Assembly (NCBI RefSeq): GCF_003852545.1 | Contig: NZ_QAJR01000040.1 | Span: 1-64,000, forward strand | Reading direction: 5' to 3' | Origin: Acidovorax sp. FJL06 | Lineage (GTDB): Bacteria > Pseudomonadota > Gammaproteobacteria > Burkholderiales > Burkholderiaceae_C | Length of the DNA stretch: 64,000 nucleotides | Shown here: piece by piece, positions 19,946 through 29,545 of the stretch | Position numbering within the stretch: the first letter of the stretch is position 1 | Layout: every line of letters begins with the position of its first letter | Position numbers and translations under genes: made by a program | Notes under the pieces: generated by a model | What the model saw: only the letters and a program-made list of their open reading frames with translations | Database searches by the model: none | Told to the model about the DNA's origin: nothing

Positions 19946-20623
19946 ATGTCACGACCCGGACTGTTCATCACCTTTGAAGGCATCGACGGCGCAGGCAAGT
20001 CCTCGCACATCGAGGGCCTGGCGGCGGCGTTCCGCGCCCAGGGCCGCACCGTTACCGTGAGCCGTGAGCCCGGTGGTACGCCGCTGGCCGAAAAACTGCG
20101 CACCCTGGTGTTGAACGACCCCATGGACGCGCTCACTGAGTCCTTGCTGATCTTCGCGGCCCGCCGCGACCATCTGCTCAACGTCATCGAGCCCGCCTTG
20201 GCGCGGGGCGATGTGGTGCTGTGCGACCGGTTCACCGATGCCACCTTTGCCTACCAGGGCGCAGGGCGGGGCTTCGATCTGGGCGTGCTATCAACTTTGG
20301 AGCGCCTTGCGCAGACGGGACTGGCGCCAGAGGCCCATTTGATGCGTGAACCCGATCTGACGGTGTGGTTTGACCTGGCCCCCGAGGTGGCGGCCGAACG
20401 CCTGGCCGGTGCACGCGTGCCCGACCGCTTCGAGGCCCAGCCGGTCGAGTTCTTCCGCCGCGTGGCCCAGGGCTATGCCGACCGCGCCGCCGCCGCGCCC
20501 GCGCGCTTTGCGCGGCTGGACGCAGCGCAGGAGCGCCACCGGGTGTGGCAGCAGCTCACCAGCGTGTTTGTGCGCAAGGGCTGGCTGGCCATCATGGTGG
20601 CATCGCAAGGGGGGCCGCAATGA
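19946..20623 (+). CDS. tmk: Thymidylate kinase
   Basis: Phosphorylates dTMP to dTDP, 225 residues. Walker A is [12 protein letters not shown], the DRF motif is [16 protein letters not shown], and the substrate-specificity [13 protein letters not shown] segment is present. It starts 19 bp after mltG and its stop overlaps the holB start (ATGA), a standard gene order. A short insertion (VSSTLERL...EAHLMREPD) between the DRF and lid regions slightly lengthens it compared with the E. coli enzyme. Confidence 0.96.
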   Translation: MSRPGLFITFEGIDGAGKSSHIEGLAAAFRAQGRTVTVSREPGGTPLAEKLRTLVLNDPMDALTESLLIFAARRDHLLNVIEPALARGDVVLCDRFTDATFAYQGAGRGFDLGVLSTLERLAQTGLAPEAHLMREPDLTVWFDLAPEVAAERLAGARVPDRFEAQPVEFFRRVAQGYADRAAAAPARFARLDAAQERHRVWQQLTSVFVRKGWLAIMVASQGGPQ

Positions 20624-21627
20624 GCGAGACCTCCGTGCCTTTGGCGCTCTGGATCGCCACGCAGCGCAGCCGCCTGCTGGCCCAGCGGGGCCATGCCTGG
20701 CTGCTGCAGGGGCCATCGGGCCTGGGGCAGTACGCGCTGGGGCTGGAGCTGGTGCGCGCATGGTTGTGTGACGCGCCGACGGAGCAGGGCGCCTGCGGCC
20801 ACTGCGGCAGCTGCCACGCCATCGACGTGCGCACCCATGCCGACCTGTGCGTGCTCATGCCCGAGGTGCAGATGATGGCCCTGGGCTGGCCGCTGTCCGA
20901 AAAAGCCCAGGCCGACATCGACGACAAAAAGCGCAAGCCCAGCCGCGAGATCCGCGTCGAAGCCATGCGCGATGCGGTGGAGTTTTCGCAGCGCACCTCG
21001 GCGCGTGGCAAGGGCAAGGCGGTGCTGGTGTACCCGGCCGAGCAGATGAACCACATCACCGCCAACGCCCTGCTCAAGACCCTGGAGGAGCCGCCGGGTG
21101 ACGTGCGCTTTGTGCTGGCCAGCGAGGCCGCGCACCAGTTGCTGCCCACCATCCGCAGCCGCTGCCTGGGGCACACCATGGTCTGGCCTGCGGAGGCCGA
21201 CAGCCTGGTGTGGTTGCAGGCGCAGGGCCTGGCCCGGGATGCGGCCACCTCCTTCCTGCGCGCGGCCGGCGGGCGGCCCGACGATGCCCTGGCGCTGGCC
21301 CGGTCCGGCCGCAGCCCACAGGCTTGGGGCGCCCTGCCGCAAGCGGTGGCGCGGGGCGATGTGACGGCCCTGGGCGACTGGGCCCCAGCCCAGGTGATCG
21401 ACGCGCTGCAAAAGCTCTGCCACGACCTGCTGGCTGCCAGCGTGGGCGCCGCGCCGCGTTACTTTGCGCCGGCCGACCTGCCCAAGGTGCCACCCCTGGG
21501 CGCGCTCACCCGGTGGTCGCGTGCGCTGGCCAAGTCGGCCCGCACGGCGGACCATCCATTCAACGCCGGCCTCATGCTGGAGGCGCTTGTCGCCCAGGCG
21601 CGAAACACCCTACACTCGAAACACTAA
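20620..21627 (+). CDS. holB: DNA polymerase III subunit delta'
   Basis: Clamp-loader subunit, 335 residues. The modified P-loop [14 protein letters not shown] and the four-Cys zinc module ([16 protein letters not shown]) are characteristic of the family. The conserved [12 protein letters not shown] segment and SRC motif ([10 protein letters not shown]) are intact. Translation is coupled to tmk through an ATGA overlap. Confidence 0.95.
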   Translation: MSETSVPLALWIATQRSRLLAQRGHAWLLQGPSGLGQYALGLELVRAWLCDAPTEQGACGHCGSCHAIDVRTHADLCVLMPEVQMMALGWPLSEKAQADIDDKKRKPSREIRVEAMRDAVEFSQRTSARGKGKAVLVYPAEQMNHITANALLKTLEEPPGDVRFVLASEAAHQLLPTIRSRCLGHTMVWPAEADSLVWLQAQGLARDAATSFLRAAGGRPDDALALARSGRSPQAWGALPQAVARGDVTALGDWAPAQVIDALQKLCHDLLAASVGAAPRYFAPADLPKVPPLGALTRWSRALAKSARTADHPFNAGLMLEALVAQARNTLHSKH

Positions 21628-21644
21628 GCCGCTATCTCCCACCC

Positions 21645-22004
21645 ATGAGCAGTCCATCCACCGCGCCCCGTCCCAGCGTCATGCAGCTGGCCATCAAGGA
21701 GAAGGCGGCCCTCTACGCGGCCTACATTCCCTTTTTTGCCGAAGGGGGCATTTTTGTGCCCACCCAGCGCGACTACAAGCTGGGCGACGATGTGTATGTG
21801 CTGCTCACCTTGCCCGACGACACGCAGCGCTACCCCGTGGCGGGCCGTGTGGCCTGGGTCACGCCCGCGCGCGCAGCAGGCAATCGCACGCAGGGGGTGG
21901 GCATCCAGTTTCCGAAGGACGAAAAATCGCGCCAGCTCAAGGCCAAAATCGAGGAATTGCTGGGAACTGCCCTGGGCTCCGACCGTCCTACCCAGACCAT
22001 CTGA
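21645..22004 (+). CDS. PilZ domain protein
   Basis: A 119-residue single PilZ-fold protein, 17 bp after holB and matching the small pilZ gene that sits in this cluster in Pseudomonas and relatives (type IV pilus biogenesis). Typical segments are LYAAYIPFFAEGGIFVPT, YPVAGRVAWVTP and GIQFPKDE. The usual c-di-GMP RxxxR motif is missing, as in PilZ itself, so it may not bind c-di-GMP. Ends in a clear terminator. Confidence 0.9.
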   Translation: MSSPSTAPRPSVMQLAIKEKAALYAAYIPFFAEGGIFVPTQRDYKLGDDVYVLLTLPDDTQRYPVAGRVAWVTPARAAGNRTQGVGIQFPKDEKSRQLKAKIEELLGTALGSDRPTQTI

Positions 22005-22025
22005 TCGGCGTTGCCGGTGCCCCGT

Positions 22026-22060
22026 GCCGACCCGCGCTGGCTGGTCGGCTTTTTTATTTT
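22026..22060 (+). terminator. Rho-independent terminator after pilZ
   Basis: Perfect 7-bp stem GCCGACC (22,026-22,032) / GGTCGGC (22,043-22,049) followed by TTTTTTATTTT. It falls between the pilZ gene and tatD, implying that tatD has partial read-through or its own promoter. Confidence 0.85.
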
Positions 22061-22068
22061 GCAAGCTC

Positions 22069-22875
22069 ATGTTCACTGATTCGCACTGTCACCTCAACTT
22101 CCCGGAGCTGGTCAGCCAGCTGCCCGCCATCCGCCAGGCCATGGCCGAGGCGCAGGTCACGCGGGCCCTGTGCATCTGCACCACCATGGAAGAGTTCGAG
22201 GGCGTGCACGCCCTGGCCCTGGCCCATGACAACTTCTGGAGCACGGTGGGCGTGCACCCCGACAACGAAGGCGTGACCGAGCCCACGGTGCAAGACCTGC
22301 TGGACCGCGCCGCCTTGCCGCGCGTGGTGGCCATTGGCGAGACCGGGCTCGACTACTACGGCATGGAAGACCGCAAGGGCGGGCGCAGCATCGCCGATCT
22401 GGAATGGCAGCGCGACCGGTTCCGCACCCACATCCGCGCGGCGCGGGCCTGTGGCAAGCCGCTCATCATCCACACGCGCAGCGCGTCCGACGACACGCTG
22501 GCCATCCTGCGGGAAGAGGGCGAGGATGGCGCCGGCAACCAGGCGGGGGGCGTTTTCCACTGTTTCACCGAGTCGATGCAGGTGGCGCGGGCCGCGCTGG
22601 ACCTGGGCTACTACCTTTCGTTCTCGGGCATCATCACCTTCAAGAGCGCACAGGAGCTGCGCGACGTGGTGGCGTTTGTTCCGCTTGACCGCTTGCTCAT
22701 CGAGACCGACAGCCCGTATCTTGCGCCCGTGCCCTACCGGGGCAAGACCAACAACCCCTCGTATGTGCCCCATGTGGCCCGGCAGGTGGCCGAGACCAAG
22801 GGCCTGGCGCTGGAGGCCGTGGCCGAGGCCACCAGCCGCAACTTTGATCGCTTGTTCCCGGGGGTGATGGCATGA
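22069..22875 (+). CDS. TatD family metal-dependent DNase
   Basis: A 268-residue TIM-barrel nuclease. All metal ligands are visible: [31 protein letters not shown] and [11 protein letters not shown]. The start lies just after the pilZ terminator. The stop overlaps the start of the ankyrin gene (ATGA), so the two are translationally coupled. Confidence 0.93.
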   Translation: MFTDSHCHLNFPELVSQLPAIRQAMAEAQVTRALCICTTMEEFEGVHALALAHDNFWSTVGVHPDNEGVTEPTVQDLLDRAALPRVVAIGETGLDYYGMEDRKGGRSIADLEWQRDRFRTHIRAARACGKPLIIHTRSASDDTLAILREEGEDGAGNQAGGVFHCFTESMQVARAALDLGYYLSFSGIITFKSAQELRDVVAFVPLDRLLIETDSPYLAPVPYRGKTNNPSYVPHVARQVAETKGLALEAVAEATSRNFDRLFPGVMA

Positions 22876-23555
22876 GCCTGCACCGACGTTCTGCCTTGAC
22901 CTCCCTGGCTGCCTTGGCGCTGGGCGCGGTGTCTGCCCGGGCCTGGGCGGGTGCGTATGAAGACTTCTTTGTGGCCATCCTGCGGGACGATGGCGACGCG
23001 ATCAGCGCGCTGGTGCGCCGGGGTTTCGACCCCAACACCCGCGACCCCAAGGGCCAGGTGGGGCTCACGCTGGCATTGCAGAATGGGGCCAACAAGGCCT
23101 TTGCCGCGCTGCTGGCCGCGCGCGGGGTGAACGTGGAGGCGCGCAACGCCCAGGACGAAAGCCCCCTCATGATGGCCGCGCTCAAGGGCAACGTAGAGGC
23201 TGTGAAAGCCCTGATTGCGCGCGATGCGGACGTGAACAAGCGGGGGTGGGCGCCACTGCACTACGCGGCGTCTGCAGGGTCGCCGCAGCATGCGGCCATC
23301 ATCTCGCTGCTGCTGGAAAGCCATGCCTACATCGATGCCGCGTCGCCCAACGGCACCACGCCCCTCATGATGGCCGCGCACTATGGGTCGATCGAGGCGG
23401 TGCAGCTTTTGCTGGAAGAGGGCGCGGACCCCACGCTCAAGAACCAGCTGGGTTTGACGGCGACCGATTTCGCCCTGCGCGTGAGCCGCACGGATTCGGC
23501 AGAAAAGATCGCTGCGGCCATCCGGCGGCGGCAGCCGAACCGGGGCAAGTGGTAG
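22872..23555 (+). CDS. Exported ankyrin repeat protein
   Basis: A 227-residue periplasmic protein. The N-terminus has a signal peptide with twin Arg ([23 protein letters not shown]). About five ankyrin repeats follow; clear ones are [39 protein letters not shown] and [20 protein letters not shown]. Ankyrin repeats bind protein partners, but the partner is unknown. It overlaps tatD by 4 bp and is followed by a short tandem repeat. Confidence 0.88.
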   Translation: MSLHRRSALTSLAALALGAVSARAWAGAYEDFFVAILRDDGDAISALVRRGFDPNTRDPKGQVGLTLALQNGANKAFAALLAARGVNVEARNAQDESPLMMAALKGNVEAVKALIARDADVNKRGWAPLHYAASAGSPQHAAIISLLLESHAYIDAASPNGTTPLMMAAHYGSIEAVQLLLEEGADPTLKNQLGLTATDFALRVSRTDSAEKIAAAIRRRQPNRGKW

Positions 23556-23604
23556 CTGGTAGCCGTCGCTGGTAGCCGTCGCTGGTAGCCGTCGCTGGTA
23601 GCCG
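23556..23604 (+). repeat. 13-bp tandem repeat
   Basis: CTGGTAGCCGTCG occurs three times exactly (23,556-23,594) and then a partial fourth copy, directly after the ankyrin stop codon and before the msbA stop on the opposite strand. It is non-coding and probably arose by slippage. Confidence 0.9.
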
Positions 23605-23617
23605 CGTCGCCCGGGGG

Positions 23618-25420
23618 TTACTCCGGTGCGGCCGTGCTGCCGACCGCCGGGCGTGCCTGCAGGCGTGCGTACAGCCCGCCCTGGGCCATCAGTGCGCTGT
23701 GCGTGCCTTGCTCGGCGATGCGTCCGCGCTCCATGACGACCACCCGGTTCGCATGCTCGATGGTGGACAGGCGGTGGGCAATGACCAGCGTGGTGCGCCC
23801 TTGCATCAGGCGCTGCAGGGCTTCCTGCACCAGGCGTTCGGATTCGGTGTCGAGCGCCGAGGTCGCTTCGTCCAGGATCAGGATGGGTGCGTCCTTGTAG
23901 AGCGCCCGTGCGATGGCCAGCCGCTGGCGCTGCCCGCCCGACAGCTGTGTGGCGTTGTGGCCCACGATGGTGTGGATGCCCTGCGGCAGCCCGGCGACAT
24001 GCCCCGCCAGATTGGCGGCTTGCAGGCAGTCGCGCACCCGTTGTTCGTCCACCGCGCACCCCAACGCCACGTTGGCGGCAATGGTGTCGTTGAACATGAC
24101 CACGTCCTGGCTCACCATCGCAAACTGTGAACGCAGTGACATCAAATCCCAGTCCTGGACGGGATGGCCATCGACGAGGATGTTGCCGCCCGCCGGTGCA
24201 ATGAAACGTGGCAGCAAGTTGACGAGCGTGGTCTTGCCCGCGCCGGAGGGGCCGACGAGCGCGACGATCTCGCCGGGCGCCACTTTCAGGCTGATCTGGT
24301 CCAGGGCTGGAGCATGGTCCGGCCCGAAGGACACCGTGACCCGTTCCAGCGCCAGTTCGCCCCGGACCCGATCGGTGCGGTACTGGCCGCCACTTTCGGC
24401 GCCAGTTTCGCCCAGCAAGGCCAAGCCGCGCTCCAGGGCTGCCACGCCGCGCGTGATGGGGCTGGCGACGTCGGCCAGGCGGCGGATGGGGGCGATGAGC
24501 ATGAGCATGGCCGTGATGAAGGCGGCAAAGCCACCCACGGTGACGCCCTTGGCATCCACGGCCCCACGGCTCTGCCAGAGTGCAATGCAGATCACGGTCG
24601 ACAATGCTGCTGCGGCCAGGAGCTGGGTCAGCGGCGTCATGGCCGCCGATGCGATCGTGGATTTGATGGCCAAGCGCCGCAGACTGCGGCTGAGGCCCTC
24701 GAAGCGCTGGGCTTGGCCTGCCTGTGCACCGTGCAGCCGGACCATGCGGTGTGCCAGCACGTTTTCTTCCACCACATAGGCCAGTTCGTCCGTGGCCTGC
24801 TGGCTGCTTTTGGTGAGGTGGTACAGCCGCTTGGACAGTGTCTTCATGATCCAGGCGACGCCGGGCACCACCACGGCCACGATCAGCGTCAACTGCCAAT
24901 TCAGGTAGAGCAGGTAGAACAGCAGGGCGACCAGCGTGAAGCCATCGCGCGAAATCCCCATCAGCGCCTGCACGAGCAGCGTTGCGCCGGTCTGCACTTC
25001 ATAGACCACGGTGTTGGACAGCGCACTGGCCGACTGGCGGCTGAACAAGCCCATTTCGGCGGCCAGCACCCGCTCAAACAGCGAAGTGCGCAGGGTGAAC
25101 ATGCCTTCATTGGCAATGCGTGCCAGTGCGTATTGGCCCACGAACTGGGCAAGCCCGCGCACGAGGAAGATGCCAAGAATGGCCAGCGGGACCATCCACA
25201 GCTCCAGGCTGCCTTGGGTGAACCCTTGGTCCAGCAAAGGCTGCAGCAGGGCGGGGATGAGGGGCTCGGTGATCGCCCCGACCAGCGTCGCAACAATGGC
25301 CAGCCCCCAGGCCAGCCGCTGGCCGCCAAAGTAGACGGACAACCGCTTCAGGCGTGCGGCCAGGCTGGCGGGAGGGAGGGGAGCATTGGCGGGCGTGGTG
25401 CCCGTGTCGGTGGCTTGCAT
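23618..25420 (-). CDS. msbA: Lipid A export ABC transporter MsbA
   Basis: A 600-residue half-transporter that flips lipid A core across the inner membrane. The N-terminal half has six membrane helices (from LAIVATLVGAITEPLIPALL). The C-terminal ATPase has Walker A GPSGAGKTTL, Q-loop MVSQDVVMFNDTI, ABC signature LSGGQRQRLAIARAL and Walker B ILILDEATSALD with the H-loop IAHRLSTIEHAN. It is divergent from tolB. Close relatives include general lipid or drug exporters, but length and context favour MsbA. Confidence 0.9.
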   Translation of the reverse strand: MQATDTGTTPANAPLPPASLAARLKRLSVYFGGQRLAWGLAIVATLVGAITEPLIPALLQPLLDQGFTQGSLELWMVPLAILGIFLVRGLAQFVGQYALARIANEGMFTLRTSLFERVLAAEMGLFSRQSASALSNTVVYEVQTGATLLVQALMGISRDGFTLVALLFYLLYLNWQLTLIVAVVVPGVAWIMKTLSKRLYHLTKSSQQATDELAYVVEENVLAHRMVRLHGAQAGQAQRFEGLSRSLRRLAIKSTIASAAMTPLTQLLAAAALSTVICIALWQSRGAVDAKGVTVGGFAAFITAMLMLIAPIRRLADVASPITRGVAALERGLALLGETGAESGGQYRTDRVRGELALERVTVSFGPDHAPALDQISLKVAPGEIVALVGPSGAGKTTLVNLLPRFIAPAGGNILVDGHPVQDWDLMSLRSQFAMVSQDVVMFNDTIAANVALGCAVDEQRVRDCLQAANLAGHVAGLPQGIHTIVGHNATQLSGGQRQRLAIARALYKDAPILILDEATSALDTESERLVQEALQRLMQGRTTLVIAHRLSTIEHANRVVVMERGRIAEQGTHSALMAQGGLYARLQARPAVGSTAAPE

Positions 25421-25604
25421 GTGGCCCGGATTCTAAGGTTGTGGGCCGCCCTGGCGGCGGCTTGCACCAGAGGACTGCACCAGCGCACCTGGTGGCACGG
25501 GACTGGGAGCGCGCGTTTGCGCACAGTTTGTCACAGGGGTCTTTTTGCTGTGTGTACCATTCAGGGTTGCCCTTCGGCATTTGTTCGGCCACTGCTGGAT
25601 GCCA

Positions 25605-26924
25605 ATGACCACAGATCGAATCTCCAAACATCCCTCTTCTGCGGCTTCGCCGCTCCCCCTGCGCCGCCAGTTGTTGGCCGCGCTGATCGCAACCCCCACG
25701 CTTCCGGCCCTGGCGCAGTTTCGCGTCGAGGTGACAGGCGTGGGCCTCACCCAGTTGCCGATTGCCATTGCCCCGTTCCGGGGCGAGGCGCAAGCCCCCC
25801 AAAAGATTGCGGCCATCATCCAGGCCGATCTGGAGCGCAGCGGCCAGTTTCGTGCCATTGATGCTGCGGGTGCAGCGCTGGACGAAACGGCCCGCCCCGA
25901 TGTGGCGCTGTGGCGGCAAAAGAGCGCCGACTCCCTGGCCACCGGCAGCGTGACGCGCCTGGCCGATGGGCGTTTTGATGTGCGCTTTCGCCTGTGGGAC
26001 GTGGTCAAGGGGCAAGACCTGGGGGGGCAGAGCTTTGTGGTCACGCAAGGCGACCTGCGCCTGGTGGCGCACCGCATTGCCGATTTCATCTATGAAAAAC
26101 TCACGGGCGAGCGCGGCGTTTTCTCGACGCGCATTGCCTATGTGACCAAGACGGGCCCCCGCTACAGCCTGTGGGTGGCCGATGCCGATGGCGAAAATGC
26201 CCAGTCGGCACTGTCGAGCCCGGAGCCCATCATCTCCCCGGCCTGGTCGCCCAATGGCGGGCAGCTGGCTTACGTGTCCTTCGAGTCCCGCAAGCCGGTG
26301 GTGTATGTGCACGACGTGGCATCGGGCCGCCGCCGCCTGATCGCCAACTTCCGGGGCTCCAACAGTGCCCCCGCCTGGGCCCCCGATGGGCGCTCGCTGG
26401 CCGTCACGCTGAGCCGCGACGGCGGCTCGCAGCTCTACACCATTGACGCCAACGGCGGCGAGCCGCGCCGCCTGATGCAAAGCTCGGGCATTGACACCGA
26501 GCCGGTGTTCTCGGGCGATGGCCGCAGCATCTATTTCGTCAGCGACCGTGGTGGCGCGCCGCAGATCTACAAGGTGGGTGTGTCGGGCGGCAATGCCGAA
26601 CGTGTCACCTTCACGGGCACCTACAACATCTCGCCCACCGTGAGCCCGGACGGGCGCTGGCTGGCCTACATCTCCCGCGTGGGGGGGGCCTTCAAACTGC
26701 ATGTGATGGACCTGTCTTCAGGCACCGTCAACGCCGTGACCGACACCATGGCCGACGAAAACCCGAGCTTTGCCCCGAACAGCCGCCTCATCGTGTACGC
26801 CACCCAGCAGCAGGGGCGTGAAGCGCTGATGACCACCACGCTGGACGGCAAGATCAAGGCCCGTCTCGCGGGGCAGGCGGGCGATCTTCGCGAACCGGAC
26901 TGGGGTCCGTTTCAAAAGCAATGA
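25605..26924 (+). CDS. tolB: Tol-Pal system protein TolB
   Basis: Periplasmic beta-propeller protein of the Tol-Pal envelope system, about 439 residues. A signal peptide ([18 protein letters not shown]) precedes the TolB N-terminal domain, then WD-like blades with repeated [27 protein letters not shown] and [15 protein letters not shown]. Two ATGs lie 6 bp apart (25,599 and 25,605). It is followed by pal and cpoB; tolQRA are not in the window. Confidence 0.94.
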   Translation: MTTDRISKHPSSAASPLPLRRQLLAALIATPTLPALAQFRVEVTGVGLTQLPIAIAPFRGEAQAPQKIAAIIQADLERSGQFRAIDAAGAALDETARPDVALWRQKSADSLATGSVTRLADGRFDVRFRLWDVVKGQDLGGQSFVVTQGDLRLVAHRIADFIYEKLTGERGVFSTRIAYVTKTGPRYSLWVADADGENAQSALSSPEPIISPAWSPNGGQLAYVSFESRKPVVYVHDVASGRRRLIANFRGSNSAPAWAPDGRSLAVTLSRDGGSQLYTIDANGGEPRRLMQSSGIDTEPVFSGDGRSIYFVSDRGGAPQIYKVGVSGGNAERVTFTGTYNISPTVSPDGRWLAYISRVGGAFKLHVMDLSSGTVNAVTDTMADENPSFAPNSRLIVYATQQQGREALMTTTLDGKIKARLAGQAGDLREPDWGPFQKQ

Positions 26925-26968
26925 ACTTATAGATATTTTCAGTTATCAAGCCTTCAGGAGAATTTTGG

Positions 26969-27511
26969 ATGATCAAACGTTTTACCCTTGCCCTTACCGT
27001 TGTTGCGTTGATGGCCGGCTGCAGTTCCGGCGTGAAGCTGGACGATGTGCCTGTCGAAGACAAAAACGCAACCTCCACCATGGGCGGCGCCAACAGCGGT
27101 GCCAACTCTGGCAATACCTCGCAGAGCGGCGTGGCCGGTGTGGACCTGGGGCAATCCGGCCGTGATGGTGCAGGCCCCGTGGGCGTGGCGCGCATCGTGT
27201 ATTTCGACTACGACAGCTACGTCATCAAGCCGGAGTTCCAGGCCCTGATCGAGGCCCACTCCCGCTTCATCAAGGCGGCCCCCAGCCGCAAGGTCATGAT
27301 CGAAGGCCACACCGATGACCGCGGTGGCCGCGAGTACAACCTGGCCCTGGGCCAGAAGCGCGCAGAAGCCGTGCGCCGTTCGCTGGGCCTGCTGGGCGTG
27401 CCGGACAGCCAGGTGGAAGCCGTGAGCTTTGGCAAGGAAAAGCCAGCAGCGCAGGGCAATTCGGAAGATGTGCACGCGCAGAACCGCCGTGCTGAACTGT
27501 CCTACCGTTGA
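26969..27511 (+). CDS. pal: Peptidoglycan-associated lipoprotein Pal
   Basis: Outer-membrane lipoprotein that ties the membrane to the cell wall, 180 residues. The lipobox is LMAGC with acylated Cys at residue 18. A Gly/Ser/Asn-rich linker (GGANSGANSGNTSQSG) leads to an OmpA-like peptidoglycan-binding domain (VYFDYDSYVIKPEF, IEGHTDDRGGREYN). It is preceded by AGGAG and overlaps cpoB by one base. Confidence 0.96.
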   Translation: MIKRFTLALTVVALMAGCSSGVKLDDVPVEDKNATSTMGGANSGANSGNTSQSGVAGVDLGQSGRDGAGPVGVARIVYFDYDSYVIKPEFQALIEAHSRFIKAAPSRKVMIEGHTDDRGGREYNLALGQKRAEAVRRSLGLLGVPDSQVEAVSFGKEKPAAQGNSEDVHAQNRRAELSYR

Positions 27512-28302
27512 TGCGAACCGCTGCCGTGGTGTTCCCTCTTCGGCTATTGGCGGCTGCCGCGTTGTCGGTGGCCTTGCTGCCTGCGGCCCAGGCCGCCATT
27601 TTTGAGGATGGCGAAGCGCGCCGTGCCATCCTGGAGATGCGCCAGCGTGTGGATGGGTTGCAGGCCTCCGGCCAGCGCTCTGCCGAGGAGCTGCGCAGGC
27701 TGGGCGAAGAGAACGCCCAACTGCGCCGCAGCCTGCTGGACCTGCAAACCCAGATAGAGACCCTGCGGGCCGAGCAAGCCAAGCTCAATGGCCAGAACGA
27801 GCAACTCTTGCGCGATGTGGGCGACCTGCAAAGGCGCCAGAAGGACATCGCCCAAGGCGTGGATGAGCGGCTTCGCCAGTTCGAGCCGGTCAAGGTGGCC
27901 GTGGATGGCAAGGAGTTCCAGGCCGACCCCGCCGAGAAGCGGGATTTTGAAGCCGCCCTGGCCGTTTTCCGCTCGGGCAAGTTCCCGGAAGCCAGCACGG
28001 CGTTCGCCGGCTTCGTGCGGCAGTATCCGCGCGGCGGCTATGTCCCGTCGGCGCGTTTCTGGCTGGGCAATGCCCAGTACGCCACGCGGGAATACAAGGA
28101 CGCCATCGGCAACTTCAAGCAGATGCTGGCGGATGCGCCCGGGCACGCCCGCGCTCCGGAGGCCGCCCTGTCGATTGCCAATTGCCAGATCGAGCTCAAG
28201 GACACGCGCACTGCGCGCAAGACGCTCGAAGACCTGGTCCGCGCGTATCCGCAATCCGAGGCTGCCGTCGCGGCCAAAGAGCGGCTTTCCCGCCTGAAGT
28301 AA
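27511..28302 (+). CDS. cpoB: Tol-Pal system protein CpoB/YbgF
   Basis: Periplasmic coordinator of cell-wall synthesis and outer-membrane constriction, 263 residues. It has a signal peptide (FPLRLLAAAALSVALLPAAQA), a trimerising coiled coil (about 30-120, LRRLGEENAQLRRSLLDLQ), and C-terminal TPR repeats (FEAALAVFRSGKFPEASTAF; ARFWLGNAQYATREYKDAI). ATG at 27,511 overlaps the pal stop (TGATG), giving tight coupling. Its stop also overlaps the next start. Confidence 0.94.
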   Translation: MRTAAVVFPLRLLAAAALSVALLPAAQAAIFEDGEARRAILEMRQRVDGLQASGQRSAEELRRLGEENAQLRRSLLDLQTQIETLRAEQAKLNGQNEQLLRDVGDLQRRQKDIAQGVDERLRQFEPVKVAVDGKEFQADPAEKRDFEAALAVFRSGKFPEASTAFAGFVRQYPRGGYVPSARFWLGNAQYATREYKDAIGNFKQMLADAPGHARAPEAALSIANCQIELKDTRTARKTLEDLVRAYPQSEAAVAAKERLSRLK

Positions 28303-29126
28303 TGCAGGGTGATGTCATTTCGCCCGGCATGCCTTTGCCAGAGGATGCCGAGGCCGCGCTGGAGCGCCGGTTTGGCGGACTGGCGCGGCTGTATGGCGTG
28401 CAGGGCGCGGCCCGGATCCGCCGCGCCCATGTCGCTGTCATCGGCATTGGGGGCGTGGGCTCCTGGGCTGCAGAGGCGCTGGCGCGCAGCGGCGTGGCGC
28501 AGATCACCCTGGTCGATCTGGACCATGTGGCCGAGTCCAACATCAACCGCCAGATTCATGCCCTGACGGACACCGTGGGGCAGGCCAAGGTGCTGGCGAT
28601 GCGGGACCGCATTGCCCAGATCCACCCGGCCTGCACCGTCCATTGCATCGAAGAGTTCGTCGAGCCCGGCAACTGGCCCGGGCTGTTGGCGGGCCCTGTG
28701 GATGCGGTCATTGACGCCTGCGACCAGGTGCGGGCCAAGGTGGCCATCGCCGCATGGGCGCAATCGGCGGGCGTGCTGCACATCGCCGTCGGCGCTGCCG
28801 GCGGCAAGCGCCAGGCGCACAAGGTCGACGTGGATGATCTGGCCCAGACCACCCACGACCCTCTGCTCGCGCAACTGCGCTACCAGATGCGCAAACACCA
28901 CCGTGCACCACGCGAGGGCCGGAAGATCGGCGTCACCTGCGTCTTCAGCCGCGAAGCCGTGGCCCCCCCTGATGCCTCCTGCAATATTGAAGGCGATGGC
29001 ACCTTGAATTGCCACGGCTATGGCTCCGTGGTGGCGGTCACGGCCACTTTTGGCCACTGCGCTGCGGGATGGGTGCTCGACAAACTTGCGACGGCTTCCG
29101 GGCTGGGCGCAAAAAAGACGCTATAA
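28302..29126 (+). CDS. tcdA: tRNA threonylcarbamoyladenosine dehydratase
   Basis: E1-like enzyme that cyclises t6A37 to ct6A in ANN-decoding tRNAs, 274 residues. The nucleotide-binding motif VIGIGGVGSWAAEALARSG and the ThiF/MoeB-type DLDHVAESNINRQIHA are present. Cys residues conserved in TcdA (CNIEGDGTLNCHG) occur near the C-terminus. It overlaps cpoB (TAATG). It lies just upstream of tRNA-Lys(UUU), itself a likely ct6A substrate, which is a pleasing coincidence of position. Confidence 0.92.
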   Translation: MQGDVISPGMPLPEDAEAALERRFGGLARLYGVQGAARIRRAHVAVIGIGGVGSWAAEALARSGVAQITLVDLDHVAESNINRQIHALTDTVGQAKVLAMRDRIAQIHPACTVHCIEEFVEPGNWPGLLAGPVDAVIDACDQVRAKVAIAAWAQSAGVLHIAVGAAGGKRQAHKVDVDDLAQTTHDPLLAQLRYQMRKHHRAPREGRKIGVTCVFSREAVAPPDASCNIEGDGTLNCHGYGSVVAVTATFGHCAAGWVLDKLATASGLGAKKTL

Positions 29127-29127
29127 T
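29122..29127 (+). promoter_or_regulatory. Consensus -10 element of the tRNA-Lys promoter
   Basis: TATAAT lies 48 bp upstream of the mature tRNA, overlapping the tcdA stop region. No good -35 hexamer is visible at normal spacing. Confidence 0.45.
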
Positions 29128-29174
29128 TCAAGGCTTTGCAGCAGTCTGATCAATTTGGATTGATGCAATCGGTT

Positions 29175-29250
29175 GGGACGTTAGCTCAGTTGGTAGAGCA
29201 GCGGACTTTTAATCCGTTGGTCACAAGTTCGAATCTTGTACGTCCTACCA
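29175..29250 (+). tRNA. tRNA-Lys (anticodon UUU)
   Basis: A 76-nt tRNA with encoded CCA. The acceptor stem pairs GGGACGT with ACGTCCT, the D loop has AGCTCAGTTGGTAGAGC, the anticodon loop is CTTTTAA with anticodon TTT, and the T arm has GTTCGAATC. tRNA-Lys genes are frequent integration sites; here the DNA downstream is a patchwork of broken and mobile genes, but no second copy of the tRNA 3' end was found in the window. Confidence 0.97.
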
Positions 29251-29272
29251 CCAACACATTGTAGATATTAGA

Positions 29273-29306
29273 AAGCCTGCTATTTAAAACATAGCGGGCT
29301 TTTTTC
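29273..29306 (+). terminator. Terminator of tRNA-Lys
   Basis: Stem AAGCCTGCTAT / ATAGCGGGCTT with a short AT-rich loop and a run of T (29,301-29,306). Confidence 0.85.
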
Positions 29307-29545
29307 CATTTTGGGGCTGGTGACAGTCTGGTGACAGTTTCAAAGTTGATGAGCGGAAGTTGCAACCAACGCACCCGGAGCCTGAAGTGGTGTTCAAGTG
29401 GCTTATCAGGGGCCCTTTGATACTTGGGCACTGACTGTGCAATCGGTCTGGTGCGAGAACACCGTAACTCAGCCCCAGACGCGTCTAACGGACAGTTTTT
29501 GGTCAACTCTGCACCGACTTTGCGGAGCCTGCTCTGGTCAGAGTG
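29307..29545. other. Non-coding stretch downstream of tRNA-Lys
   Basis: About 240 bp with no convincing gene. It starts with a short direct repeat (TGGTGACAG twice, 29,319-29,338). Open frames here are short, lack ribosome sites, or read through the tRNA antisense. Confidence 0.5.

Noticed and set aside
23556-23604. The 13-bp repeats as a CRISPR array
   Set aside because: The units are contiguous without spacers and too short.
29186-29506. A minus-strand frame reading through the tRNA
   Set aside because: Its start region is the antisense of tRNA-Lys, so it is a spurious frame of a type often mis-annotated.
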